Notes: a model not told the origin generated them from the letters alone. 34,576 nucleotides of DNA from CAVVWJ01 sp965652025 (GCA_965652025.1 CBFGTM010000038.1:1-34576); one strand, 5' to 3'. Shown: positions 15,923 to 24,872, counted from the first letter of the stretch. Translations and numbers: made by a program.

Positions 15923-18900
15923 CCCGTTGCCCCGGCGGCGCTGGCCTCTCCGGCTCTAGGCTTGGGATACTCCCGCGGCTGGGGGGCCCTTCGATGCGCC
16001 ATCCGCTGCTGCCAGGCATCGAGGTAGGTATACACAACGGGTGTGATGTACAGCGTGATCAGCTGGGAAAACAGCAGGCCGCCCACCACCGCAATGCCGA
16101 GTGGACGCCGGGATTCGGCACCCGCTCCATGTCCCAGGGCAATCGGCAGCGTCCCCACCAGTGCCGCCATGGTGGTCATCATGATCGGACGGAACCGCAC
16201 CGTTGCCGCCTCCAGAATGGCGTTTCGGGCGGTGGTGCCTTCCCGACGCTCCGCCTCGATGGCAAAGTCGATCATCATGATGGCGTTCTTCTTCACGATG
16301 CCGATCAGCATGATGATGCCGACGAAGGCGTAGATGCTGAGATCCTGCTGGAAGATCAGCAGCGCGAGGAGGGCACCGAAGCCGGCAAATGGCAGGCCCG
16401 AGAGGATCGTCAGCGGGTGGATGAAGCTCTCATACAGAATCCCCAGCACCAGATAGATCACCAGAATCGCCAGCACCAGCAGGACCAGCAGTCCCCGCTG
16501 GGCGTCCTGGAACGCCTGGGCGGTACCCGAGAAGCTGGTACTGATGCTCGCCGGCAGAATCTGATTGGCGGCCTGCTCGACCCGCTGGACCGCTGTGCCG
16601 ATGGAGACGCCGGGCTCGAGGTTGAACGAGAGCGTCACCGAGGGCAGCTGGCCCGAATGATTTACCGAAAGCGGGCCGGTGCTGGGCGTGACCTTAGCCA
16701 GGCTGCCCAGGGGGACCGACACGTCGTTGCGGCCGCTGATGTGGAGCAGGTTCAGAGCGGAGAGGTCCCGCTGATACTGCGGCAGCAGCTCCATCACCAC
16801 CCAGTACTGGTCGTTGGGGGTATAGATGGTGCTGACCTGACGGGCTCCGTAGGCGTTGTACAGCGCGCTCTCGACCTGGTTTACGTCGATGCCGAGCGCC
16901 GAGGCCCGATCGCGGTCGATGGCCACCTGTACCTGCGGGTTCTTGATCTCGAGATCGCTGGTGACGTCGGTGAGCCCGGGGACGTCGTGCAGTTTCTCCT
17001 CCAACTTTTCCGCACCATCATACAGCGCGTCGATGTCCGAGCTCTGCAGGGTGAATTGATACAGGCTCTTGGACCGGCGGCCACCGATGTTGATGACCGG
17101 CGGGTTCTGCACGAACGAGCGCAGGCCCGGCACTGCGGCGAGCTTCCGGGTCAATGACCTCGCCACCTCGTCGGCCGAGAGATCGCGCTCGCTGCGCGGT
17201 TTGAGATGGAGAATGAGGCGCCCCTGGTTTATCCCGGTGGAACCGCCGCCGCCGCCCACGGCCGACATGAAGCCGTCTACGTTGGGGTCCTCCTGCACGA
17301 TGGCGGAAGCCTCCATCTGGTGCCGCACCATCGCATCGTAGCTGGTGCCCTCGGCGGCCTCGGTGGTGATGTAGAGCTGGCTCTGGTCCTCGCTGGGGAT
17401 GAAGCCCTTAGGGACGACGCGGCCCAGCAGAATTGTCCCCACCAGGATTGCCCCGCCAAACGCCATGGCCAGCGGCCGGTGCCGCATGGTCCACTGCAGA
17501 CTGCGTTGGTACCAGTGCAGCGACTTCTCCCAGGCGGTCTCGATGGCCCGGTACCAGCGGCCATGCTGCTCGTTGGGCTGATGGGGCTTGAGCCAGCGGC
17601 TGCACAGCATCGGGGTCAGGGTCAGGGAGACAAACCCGGACACCAGGATCGCGACGCCGATGGTCACCGCAAACTCCTGGAACAGCCGGCCGATCAGTCC
17701 GCCCAGGAAGAGCACCGGGATGAACACCGCGACCAGGGACAGCGTCATGGAAAGCACGGTGAAGCTGATCTCCCGGCTGCCCCGGATGGCCGCCTGCATC
17801 ACCGATTCGCCCCTCTCGATATGGCGGACGATGTTCTCGAGCACCACGATGGCGTCGTCCACCACGAACCCCACCGCCAGGGTGAGAGCCATGAGCGAGA
17901 GATTGTCGAGACTATAGCCCAGCAGGTACATCACGGCGAAGGTCCCTACCAAGGACATCGGCAGGGCCAGGCTCGGGATCATGGTGGCCCGGAGATTCCG
18001 CAGAAACAGGAAGATCACCATGACCACGAGGCACAGCGCCAGGAACAGGGTGAACTTCACGTCGGTCACCGACGCCTTTACCGTCAGCGACCGGTCGTTG
18101 AGCGTCGCGATCTCGATGGCGGGGGGGATCTGGGGCCGCAGCCGCTCGACCTCGGCCTTTACCCGTTCGGCCACGGCCACTGTGTTGGTGCCCGGCTGTC
18201 GCTGGACCGCCAGGACCACCGCTCTCTGGCCGTTGAACCAGCTTGCCCGCTTGGTGTCCTGGATGCTGTCGATGACCCGCCCGAGGTCGCGCAGACGGAC
18301 CGGAGCTCCGTCTCTATAGGTCACCACCAGGGCTCCGAAGTCCGCTGCGCTGTTGAGCTGGCCCTGGCTTTCGACCGCGAACGCCTTGTCGGTCCCCCAG
18401 AGAATGCCGGTGGGCAGGTTCACGTTCCCGTTCTCGATCGCGGTGGAGACCTCGTCGATGCCGATGTTGCGGGAGGCCAGCTGCTGGGGATCGATCTGAA
18501 TCCGGACCGCATACTTCATGGACCCGAAGACCTGCACCTGCGCCACACCGTCGATGGTGGAGAGCCGCTGGGCCAGGAAGGTCTCGGCGTACTCGTTGAG
18601 TTGAGGCAGCGGGAGCGTAGTGGTGCGCAGCGCGTAGTAGAGAATAGGCTGCGACGACGGGTCCACCTTGCGGTAGCTGGGCGGGAGCACGTCGCGGGGC
18701 AGCTGCCGCTGGGCCTGGGAGAGAGCGGCCTGCACGTCCTGAGCGGCGGCGTCGATGTCGCGGCTCAAGGCAAACTGCAGGGAGATGGTAGTACTGCCCT
18801 GGGTGCTGGTGGAGGTCATGGCTTCCACCCCGGGGATGGTGGAGAACTGCTTCTCCAGCGGGGTGGCCACCGACGACGCCATCGTCTCCGGGCTGGCCCC

Positions 18901-19056
18901 GGACAGGCTGGCCGACACCGAGATGGAGGGATAGTCCACCGCGGGGAGATCGCTCACCGGCAGCTGCCGGTAGGCGACCAGGCCGAAAATCAGGATGCCG
19001 GCCATCACCAGGGTGGTCATGACAGGCCGGCGGATGAACAGCTCGGTGAAGTTCAT
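15919..19056 (-). CDS. RND efflux permease, HAE1/MdtBC-like
   Basis: The 1045-aa inner-membrane pump subunit has the normal length and layout of the AcrB/MdtB family: N-terminal helix after MNFTELFIRRPVMTTL, two large periplasmic loops and two groups of six helices. The proton-relay aspartates are present (Asp400-Asp401 in GFVVDDAIVVLENI). FIPVLFLGGLIGRLFQEFAVT and the C-terminal GIVKKNAIMMIDFAIEAER with RFRPIMMTTMAALVGTLPIALG are family motifs. It should expel hydrophobic or anionic drugs together with the lipoprotein adaptor encoded just upstream. No outer-membrane TolC/OprM-like gene is present in the operon. Its ATG overlaps the adaptor stop by 4 bp (ATGA), with GGGAG upstream. Confidence 0.95.
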   Translation of the reverse strand: MNFTELFIRRPVMTTLVMAGILIFGLVAYRQLPVSDLPAVDYPSISVSASLSGASPETMASSVATPLEKQFSTIPGVEAMTSTSTQGSTTISLQFALSRDIDAAAQDVQAALSQAQRQLPRDVLPPSYRKVDPSSQPILYYALRTTTLPLPQLNEYAETFLAQRLSTIDGVAQVQVFGSMKYAVRIQIDPQQLASRNIGIDEVSTAIENGNVNLPTGILWGTDKAFAVESQGQLNSAADFGALVVTYRDGAPVRLRDLGRVIDSIQDTKRASWFNGQRAVVLAVQRQPGTNTVAVAERVKAEVERLRPQIPPAIEIATLNDRSLTVKASVTDVKFTLFLALCLVVMVIFLFLRNLRATMIPSLALPMSLVGTFAVMYLLGYSLDNLSLMALTLAVGFVVDDAIVVLENIVRHIERGESVMQAAIRGSREISFTVLSMTLSLVAVFIPVLFLGGLIGRLFQEFAVTIGVAILVSGFVSLTLTPMLCSRWLKPHQPNEQHGRWYRAIETAWEKSLHWYQRSLQWTMRHRPLAMAFGGAILVGTILLGRVVPKGFIPSEDQSQLYITTEAAEGTSYDAMVRHQMEASAIVQEDPNVDGFMSAVGGGGGSTGINQGRLILHLKPRSERDLSADEVARSLTRKLAAVPGLRSFVQNPPVINIGGRRSKSLYQFTLQSSDIDALYDGAEKLEEKLHDVPGLTDVTSDLEIKNPQVQVAIDRDRASALGIDVNQVESALYNAYGARQVSTIYTPNDQYWVVMELLPQYQRDLSALNLLHISGRNDVSVPLGSLAKVTPSTGPLSVNHSGQLPSVTLSFNLEPGVSIGTAVQRVEQAANQILPASISTSFSGTAQAFQDAQRGLLVLLVLAILVIYLVLGILYESFIHPLTILSGLPFAGFGALLALLIFQQDLSIYAFVGIIMLIGIVKKNAIMMIDFAIEAERREGTTARNAILEAATVRFRPIMMTTMAALVGTLPIALGHGAGAESRRPLGIAVVGGLLFSQLITLYITPVVYTYLDAWQQRMAHRRAPQPREYPKPRAGEASAAGATG

Positions 19057-20177
19057 AACGCTCCCAACCGCGAGGAATCGGCTGCGGCTTTGATCTGGAC
19101 CTTCGAGCCCTGGCGCAGGCGAAGCTGTCCGTCGGTGACGACCCGGTCTCCCGGCTGCACGTCTCCATTGATCACGGCATAATCGCCCGCGGTCCGGCTG
19201 ACCGTGACCGCCCGGGTGGCCGCCGAGCTGTCCTTCTGAATCACAAAGACAAAGCTGCCCTGCTGGCCCGCCACGATGGCTGAGGCCGGCACTACCAGCG
19301 CGTCGGGCTCGACGTAGAGCTGGAGCCTGACATTGGCAAAGGCGCCGGGCCAGAGCGACCCGTCGTCATGGGGAAAGCGCCCCATCATGCGAATAGTTCC
19401 GGTCGCGGTATCCACGGCATTGTCGATGAAGCTCAGGGAGCCCTCACTGGGCGAGCCGCCGCCTCCGGGCTCGGCCCGCACCACGAGGTCCTTGCCACGA
19501 TGCTCCTGCAGGAGAGGCAGATTCGGCGCGGGCACGGCAAACCGAACCAGGATTGGCCGAATCTGGTTGATGGTCACCAGCGGTTGTGCCGCATTGGTCC
19601 GAATGAGGTTGCCCTGGCGGATGAGCAGGCTACCGGTTCGTCCGGTGATGGGAGCCCGGATGGTGGCGTACTGAAGGTTCAGCCGCGCCTCGTCTACCGC
19701 GGCCCGGCTTCCCGCCAGCGTGGCCTGGGTGGCGGCCGCATTGGTGCGCACCTGCTCGTACTGCTGTTCCGTGACGTACTGCTTCTCCGCCAGGGCCTGG
19801 TATCGGCCGGCATCCTGGGCCGCATTGGCGGCCTGGGCGCTGTCGCGCGTCAGGGCCGCCAGAGCCTGATTCAGCGCGGCCTGATAGGGCCGGGCATCCA
19901 GCTCGAAGAGCACCTGCCCCCGCTGAACCTCCTGACCCTCCTTAAACCCGATCCGCCGAAGGATTCCTCCGACCTGGGCCTGGACGGCCACTGTCTGCAA
20001 TGGCTCAACTGTCCCGGTCGCAGCCAGCTCGAACGGCACTGCGCGCCGCTCGGCAGTGGCGACGGTGACTGGCACCGGCGGGGGTGGGGGTGGATCCTTC
20101 TGGGCGCAGGCTGCGATCAGAAGGACGGCAATGGCCGCCGGGGCGGCGCGATTCAGCGGGTGCGACATGAGCTTCAT
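19053..20177 (-). CDS. RND efflux periplasmic adaptor (HlyD/MdtA-like lipoprotein)
   Basis: The 374-aa membrane-fusion protein has a lipobox (LIAAC, Cys24) and a Pro-rich spacer. A first beta/lipoyl half follows (TVEPLQTVAVQAQVGGILRRIGFKEGQEVQRGQVLFELDARPY), then a coiled-coil hairpin rich in Ala/Gln (about 100-165), and then the second lipoyl half (LQYATIRAPITGRTGSLLIRQGNLI). The beta-barrel segment PNLPLLQEHRGKDLVV and the membrane-proximal region complete the family layout. It bridges the RND permease to an outer-membrane channel. It overlaps the regulator gene and the permease gene by 4 bp each, so the three are one transcript. The ATG has GGGAG just upstream. Confidence 0.93.
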   Translation of the reverse strand: MKLMSHPLNRAAPAAIAVLLIAACAQKDPPPPPPVPVTVATAERRAVPFELAATGTVEPLQTVAVQAQVGGILRRIGFKEGQEVQRGQVLFELDARPYQAALNQALAALTRDSAQAANAAQDAGRYQALAEKQYVTEQQYEQVRTNAAATQATLAGSRAAVDEARLNLQYATIRAPITGRTGSLLIRQGNLIRTNAAQPLVTINQIRPILVRFAVPAPNLPLLQEHRGKDLVVRAEPGGGGSPSEGSLSFIDNAVDTATGTIRMMGRFPHDDGSLWPGAFANVRLQLYVEPDALVVPASAIVAGQQGSFVFVIQKDSSAATRAVTVSRTAGDYAVINGDVQPGDRVVTDGQLRLRQGSKVQIKAAADSSRLGAL

Positions 20178-20653
20178 GAGACTCCCGCCTTGCTCATCCG
20201 GTTCCTGCGGGAAGCCTGCCAGCGAGCCAGGGCATCGCCGATGACCCGAGACATGTGAGCGTATGCCTCGCCGTATTCCTCGAGCCGCTGTAGCACCTCG
20301 GGACTCTGAATAGGAAGGTTGGTCCGGGCGGAGGTCACCGCTTCGTGGAATCGCTGCCAGCGGGCCAGCCGCTGGGCCATCGTGTGACTGAAGAGGTCGC
20401 GGGGCACCTGATAGTAGTCCCGTCGGTCGGCCGGGCGGCCAACCTGCTCCAGCACTCCCCTCTGCTCCAGCAGCCGGGCGTTGGTACTGACGCTCGCCTT
20501 GCTCACCTGGAGCTCGGCGGCCAGGTCGTCCAGCGAACGGGCTTCTTCGCTGACCAGCAGCAGACCAAAGATGCGTCCGGCAATTCGGGGCAACCCATCG
20601 GATTCAAGGGCCAGCCCCATCGTCTCTATGAAATGCGCTGTTGCTCGGTCCAT
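20174..20653 (-). CDS. GbsR/MarR-family transcriptional regulator of the efflux operon
   Basis: From ATG 20653 the product is 159 aa. This start has an excellent ribosome site (GGAGGGG, then AAACCG), unlike the longer TTG start at 20692. The winged helix-turn-helix is LPRIAGRIFGLLLVSEEARSLDDLAAELQVSKASVSTNARLLEQRGVLEQVG in outline, followed by GRPADRRDYYQV as the wing. A C-terminal helix pair would support dimerisation. GbsR-type proteins are usually repressors whose DNA binding is relieved by a small ligand, and its place as first gene of the efflux operon suggests autoregulation of the pump. The stop overlaps the adaptor ATG. It is divergent from the SARP-type regulator gene. Confidence 0.85.
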   Translation of the reverse strand: MDRATAHFIETMGLALESDGLPRIAGRIFGLLLVSEEARSLDDLAAELQVSKASVSTNARLLEQRGVLEQVGRPADRRDYYQVPRDLFSHTMAQRLARWQRFHEAVTSARTNLPIQSPEVLQRLEEYGEAYAHMSRVIGDALARWQASRRNRMSKAGVS

Positions 20654-20697
20654 CGGTTTCCCCTCCGCTGGCCCGGGGACGGGCCGCGGCAAAGAAG

Positions 20698-20723
20698 GTT
20701 AATTCGTTCAGTATCAACTTAAC
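20698..20723. promoter_or_regulatory. Candidate operator in the divergent promoter region
   Basis: GTTAA-16 nt-TTAAC is a perfect 5-bp inverted repeat in an AT-richer patch 45-70 nt upstream of the regulator ATG. On the minus strand it reads GTTAAGTTGATACTGAAC followed by GAATTAAC. Dyads in this position are usual binding sites for MarR-type repressors; binding is inferred, not shown. Confidence 0.4.
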
Positions 20724-20841
20724 GCAGTTTGGGAAGATTCGGTGGAAGGCGGTTACCGGTATTCAGGATGAGGATCGAGGAGGCGTTGGTGAGCACTGCG
20801 CGCTTCTTGTCGTCTTCTCGCCGGAGCCTAGCTTAGCTGTC

Positions 20842-23460
20842 ATGCTTCGGCTCAAGACGTTCGGTGGCCTGACGCTACACAGCAATGCAGGTACCCCAGC
20901 TGGTGCGGCAACTCAGCGGCGGCGACTGGCGCTCCTCGTTCTCCTGGCCCGAGCCGGCCAGTCCGGTGTGAGTCGGGAGAAGCTCCTGGCTTATCTCTGG
21001 CCCGAAAGTGACACGGAGAAGGCGCGTGGAGGCCTGGCTCAGGCGATGTACTCGCTGAAGCGAGACCTGGGTTCCGATCAGCTCTTCCTGGGTACGACGG
21101 ACCTCAGATTAAATCCCGAGGTCCTCACCAGCGACGTGGAGGATTTTTGCTCTGCCTTTTCCTCTGGCCGGTACGAAGAGGCAGTGCGACTGTACGCCGG
21201 TCCCTTTCTCGACGGCATTCACATAAGCGACGCGGACGAGTTCGAGCGCTGGATGGAGGCGCAACGATCCGAGCTCGCCAATGATTTCAGGGCCAGTCTC
21301 GAGCGACTCGCGAAAGCCGCGGATACGACGGGAGATCACTCCGCGGCAGTCGGGTGGTGGCGTAAGCTGGCAGCGGTGGACCCGCTAAACTCCCGAGTAG
21401 CCCTGGGGCTGATGCACGCCCTGGCCGGAGCGGGGGACCGGGCCGGAGCCATCCAACACGGCCGGGTCTACGAAGCGCTGCTGCGTCAGGAGCTCGACGT
21501 CACCCCGGACCCGGAGATCGCTCGTCTCGCGGAGCACCTCCGGCAGCAGCCTCCAGCGGCTGCGCCGAGTCCAGCGCCCGTGTCCCCATCGCAGGCCCAA
21601 TTGCCAACGCCGGAGCCTGCAGCCCCAGCTGTCGAAGCATCGCCGTCCAGCGGTATTCCCGGGGGCACCGTGGACCAGCCCAAGTCCAGGCCGCGCCCCG
21701 TCAGGCCAGCCCCCCTCCTGGTTGGACTGCTATTTCTTCTCGGCCTGACTGCACTCGTGGGGTATTTGTCCCGTAAGCGATCCACCTCCGGGCCCGCCAG
21801 GAAGATGGTGGCAGTCCTGCCGTTCCAGAATCTGGGCGATCCCAGCCAGGAGTATTTCGCCGACGGACTCACCGAAGAAGTCACCGCCCGGCTGGCTGGA
21901 CTGAGCGGCCTCGGAGTCATCTCCCGGACCAGCAGCATGCAGTACAAGAAGACCAGTAAGTCCCTGAAGCAGATCGCCCAGGAGCTTGGGGTAAGCTATG
22001 TGCTGGAGGGGAGTGTACGCTGGGAACGGCAAGCCGAGGGTCGGCCCCGGGTGCGGGTGACGCCTCAGCTCATCCAGGTCTCGGATGACAGCCACCTCTG
22101 GGCCAACCGCTACGACGCCGAGATCGCCGATGTGTTCCAGGTCCAGGGCGACATCGCGGAGCAGGTCGCCTCTGCGCTGGATGTGGCCCTGCAGAAGCCC
22201 GAACGGGAGGCGCTTTCAGTTGCGCCCACCAAGAATCCGGAAGCGTATGACGAGTACCTCCGCGGTAGTGTCTACCTGGATCGCAGTTGGGGAGATAGAA
22301 AGATCCTCGAGGCAGCCCTGGAGAGTTTCCAGAAGGCGGTTCAGCTAGATCCTGTCTTTGCCCTTGCGCACGCCAAGCTCGGCATCGGCCACACGATGAT
22401 GTTCCGCTTGGGCTACGATGACGACGAAGCGCGCCTTGCCAAGGCGAAGCAGGCGGTCGACGCTGCCTTCAGGGCCAGACCCGATCTGATAGAAGGGCAC
22501 CTGGCGCTCGGTTACTACTACTACTGGGGGCTTCGTAATTACCCCCGCGCCCGGACGGAATTCCTGCTGGTTCGAAAACAGCGGCCCCGTGATCCGGAGA
22601 CCAGTTACGGACTGGCGGCGGTGGAGCGGCGTCAGGGCAAGTGGGCCGACGCCGTGGAGCACTTTCGAGAGGCGGCCGAGCAGGATCCTCGCTCCAGCAG
22701 CAAGGCGTGGGACTGCGCTCTGGCCTTCTTCTTTACCCGGGACTATCCGACGGCGGAGCGCTACCTGAATCGGGCGATTGCCCTCGCGCCGGACTGGGCC
22801 TTTCCCTATACCACCAAGGCGAGAATGTATCTCAGTTGGACCGGGGACATCGAGCGCTCCCGCAAGGTGCTCCGGGACATCATGGGTAAGACCGACCTCG
22901 CCACCCTGGTCACTGGGGTGAACGACGTCTCCTTCCTGTTGACCGGCGACAGCGTGCTCCGCCCCACCCTCAGCCGGATCACCTTAAAAGAGTTCGGCGG
23001 CGATTCCCTGTACTACTACATGTGGAAGGGACAGTGGTACGGGGCCGAGGGTGATGTCCAGCGAGAACGGGCCGCATGGGACTCGATGCGGACGGTAGCT
23101 GCGGCGGAGCTGCGGGTTCGCCAGAAATACGAGCGAGCTCACCCAGCCCAAGCCGAGCAGGCCTATCTCGCGCAAGCTATTGCCGACGCTGGACTCCACC
23201 GGAAAGCGGAAGCGCTCCGAGGCGCCGCCAAGGCTCTCGAGCTGCTGCCGTTGTCTCAGGACGCGGCGTGGGGCGCCGATCGGGCCATCTACCTGGCTCA
23301 GATCTACCAGCGCCTCGGCGAGCCGGATCGCGCCATTCAGCAGCTGGAGCAGCTGCTCTCGATCCCCTCCCCCCTATCGATTACTCGCCTGCGAGTCGAC
23401 CCAACCTGGCAGCCCCTCCACCAGCATCCCGTCTTTCAGCGGCTGCTCAGCCCCAACTAG
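20842..23460 (+). CDS. SARP/BTAD-type regulator with membrane helix, TolB/FlgO-like domain and TPRs
   Basis: From ATG 20842 the product is 872 aa. This start gives the family N-terminus MLRLKTFGGLTL; the upstream ribosome site is weak. Residues 1-95 are an OmpR-like winged helix (RRRLALLVLLARAG, SREKLLAYLWPESDTEKARGGLAQAMYSLKRDLG). Residues 97-237 are a BTAD domain. A Pro-rich linker (238-289) leads to one membrane helix (291-309). Then comes KMVAVLPFQNLGD, a TolB/FlgO-like domain (about 322-455) with SYVLEGSVR and VSDDSHLWANRYD, and TPR repeats to the end (for example ALESFQKAVQLDPVFALAHAKLG). It looks like a one-component membrane regulator: DNA binding inside, sensing outside. Targets may include the two exported-protein genes downstream. 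Ligand unknown. Confidence 0.85.
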   Translation: MLRLKTFGGLTLHSNAGTPAGAATQRRRLALLVLLARAGQSGVSREKLLAYLWPESDTEKARGGLAQAMYSLKRDLGSDQLFLGTTDLRLNPEVLTSDVEDFCSAFSSGRYEEAVRLYAGPFLDGIHISDADEFERWMEAQRSELANDFRASLERLAKAADTTGDHSAAVGWWRKLAAVDPLNSRVALGLMHALAGAGDRAGAIQHGRVYEALLRQELDVTPDPEIARLAEHLRQQPPAAAPSPAPVSPSQAQLPTPEPAAPAVEASPSSGIPGGTVDQPKSRPRPVRPAPLLVGLLFLLGLTALVGYLSRKRSTSGPARKMVAVLPFQNLGDPSQEYFADGLTEEVTARLAGLSGLGVISRTSSMQYKKTSKSLKQIAQELGVSYVLEGSVRWERQAEGRPRVRVTPQLIQVSDDSHLWANRYDAEIADVFQVQGDIAEQVASALDVALQKPEREALSVAPTKNPEAYDEYLRGSVYLDRSWGDRKILEAALESFQKAVQLDPVFALAHAKLGIGHTMMFRLGYDDDEARLAKAKQAVDAAFRARPDLIEGHLALGYYYYWGLRNYPRARTEFLLVRKQRPRDPETSYGLAAVERRQGKWADAVEHFREAAEQDPRSSSKAWDCALAFFFTRDYPTAERYLNRAIALAPDWAFPYTTKARMYLSWTGDIERSRKVLRDIMGKTDLATLVTGVNDVSFLLTGDSVLRPTLSRITLKEFGGDSLYYYMWKGQWYGAEGDVQRERAAWDSMRTVAAAELRVRQKYERAHPAQAEQAYLAQAIADAGLHRKAEALRGAAKALELLPLSQDAAWGADRAIYLAQIYQRLGEPDRAIQQLEQLLSIPSPLSITRLRVDPTWQPLHQHPVFQRLLSPN

Positions 23461-23594
23461 CTGCTGTTAAGTCGTTTTCCCGGAAAGCACTGCACGAGTT
23501 GATCCTGAGGTCATAGCGACATCATTGGCAGGTGATGGCGTGGCCTATGTTGGGCGCTGTCGTCACCAGTCAACCTCAACTCGGAAGGTGCCTC

Positions 23595-24116
23595 ATGAAA
23601 AAGTCCATCCTGCTTTCGGTGGTCGGCCTGGCGCTCCTGTCCACCCTCGGGTTCACTCTCGGCGGCGGCTCCCGTGCGGGGGGCGATGAGGTCCGCTCAT
23701 CGTTCAGCGCGGTAATGACCGGCGACGTCGCTGCCGCAGCCCGGGGAGAGGCCGAGTTCGGCCTGGTCCCGGCGGGCCCCGGCGCAGCCCCCACCATGAG
23801 CGTCTCCCTCGGCGCCCGCAGTGGATCGGGCGCCGTTGTGTTCACCCGGGCCGGGAGCCCCGACCTACTGCCGGGAGTCTATCAGGTCTCCGAGCAGGGC
23901 AGTGTTCGTGCCCTCGTGGTGACGGGCACACCCACCAAGCCAACCGGGGTGTTCCGCGCTCAGCAGGGCGTACTCACCATCACCCAGACCAGCGACAAGT
24001 CGATCACCGGAGAGTTCCAGCTCGAGGCAACCGGGTTCCGGGCCTCTGAGCCGATGGAGGAGGATCGGCGAGTCTCGATCTCCGGAAAGTTCACCGCCCT
24101 GCCTGCTGCCAACTGA
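23595..24116 (+). CDS. Small exported protein of unknown function
   Basis: From ATG 23595 (GGAAGG upstream) the product is 173 aa with a clear signal peptide (MKKSILLSVVGLALLSTLGF). The mature part is about 145 aa, beta-rich, with FSAVMTGDVAAAARGEAEFG, GAVVFTRAGSPDLLPGVYQV and a lipocalin-like ending GVLTITQTSDKSITGEFQLEATGFR. No Cys anchor and no catalytic motif are seen, and no named family is recognised with confidence. It is likely a periplasmic or secreted binding-type domain. It lies between the SARP-type regulator (134 nt upstream) and a lipoprotein gene (41 nt downstream), so it is probably cotranscribed with the latter. Confidence 0.75.
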   Translation: MKKSILLSVVGLALLSTLGFTLGGGSRAGGDEVRSSFSAVMTGDVAAAARGEAEFGLVPAGPGAAPTMSVSLGARSGSGAVVFTRAGSPDLLPGVYQVSEQGSVRALVVTGTPTKPTGVFRAQQGVLTITQTSDKSITGEFQLEATGFRASEPMEEDRRVSISGKFTALPAAN

Positions 24117-24157
24117 TGCCATCTCATACCAAGCGATCTCAACTGGGGGACATACCA

Positions 24158-24796
24158 ATGAATCGGATACCTGCTGCCGCGATCACCCGACGGATTCGGA
24201 GTGGGCTGTTTCTGGGATTGATCTCGATGCTGTTGGTTGCTGCTTGCGGCGGGGACAAAAATGGAGGACCCACCGGCCCCGGCGACGACAACCCGGGTGG
24301 CATTCCCGGTGGAGAGCCCGGCGAAAATCCGGGAACCGGAGACCCATCGGACGTAGCCATGCCGAGCGAGGTGCTGGGAACCTGGTACGCCGGAGATGTT
24401 TCCAGCATCAACTTCTTCGAGCCAACTACCGGACACTGGGACAACGCGGGAGGCACCGGCTTGTTCTACACCCTCAAGGAGGACGGAACCTTCGAATTCG
24501 GCTGGCAGCTCTACTCTCAGCTCTACGATTGCTGGACCCGTGCGATGGTATACCGGAAGGGTACCGTGGAGGCGCAGCCCGAGACAGCGACGCTCGTCCT
24601 CCACACCACCTATGCCCAGATGCACAGCGAAGACAACTGCAATGAGTCGGGCAACTATGACAAGTCCATTCCGCTGGAGGAGGAGACGCTTATCTACCAG
24701 CCGGGTGAGGATGATTACGGCAACCCGGTCCTCTACATCCGGAGCCCTGATGGTGAGCCCACCGCGTTCCACCCACAGACCGATTGGGGCGAGTAG
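24158..24796 (+). CDS. Lipocalin-like lipoprotein of unknown function
   Basis: From ATG 24158 (GGGGGA before it) the product is 212 aa. The signal ends LLVAAC (Cys30), followed by a long Gly/Pro/Asp linker (GGPTGPGDDNPGG and onward to about residue 65) that would hold the domain away from the membrane. The folded part starts LGTWYAGDVSS and includes YTLKEDGTFEFGWQLYSQ, a pattern seen in lipocalin-like domains of secreted bacterial lipoproteins. Three Cys in the domain region (24158 frame: in YDCWTR and EDNCNES, plus the anchor) leave one possible disulfide. Function unknown. A strong terminator follows 18 nt after the stop. Confidence 0.75.
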   Translation: MNRIPAAAITRRIRSGLFLGLISMLLVAACGGDKNGGPTGPGDDNPGGIPGGEPGENPGTGDPSDVAMPSEVLGTWYAGDVSSINFFEPTTGHWDNAGGTGLFYTLKEDGTFEFGWQLYSQLYDCWTRAMVYRKGTVEAQPETATLVLHTTYAQMHSEDNCNESGNYDKSIPLEEETLIYQPGEDDYGNPVLYIRSPDGEPTAFHPQTDWGE

Positions 24797-24814
24797 CCAG
24801 TGGGTCTCCATGAC

Positions 24815-24846
24815 AAAGCGCCCGGGCTAGTTAGCCGGGCGCTTTT
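24815..24846 (+). terminator. Rho-independent terminator
   Basis: AAAGCGCCCGG-GCTAGTTAG-CCGGGCGCTTT is an 11-bp GC-rich stem followed by T residues. It ends the plus-strand unit after the lipocalin-like lipoprotein; its flanking A-run would also let it work for the minus-strand protease gene. Confidence 0.85.
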
Positions 24847-24872
24847 GACTGCGTAGTCCTTGACTGGTTGAG

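Noticed and set aside
17206..19182. 658-codon plus-strand frame opposite the RND permease
   Set aside because: It is the antisense of a fully conserved pump gene, is rich in His/Gln/Arg/Asp, and has no recognisable fold.
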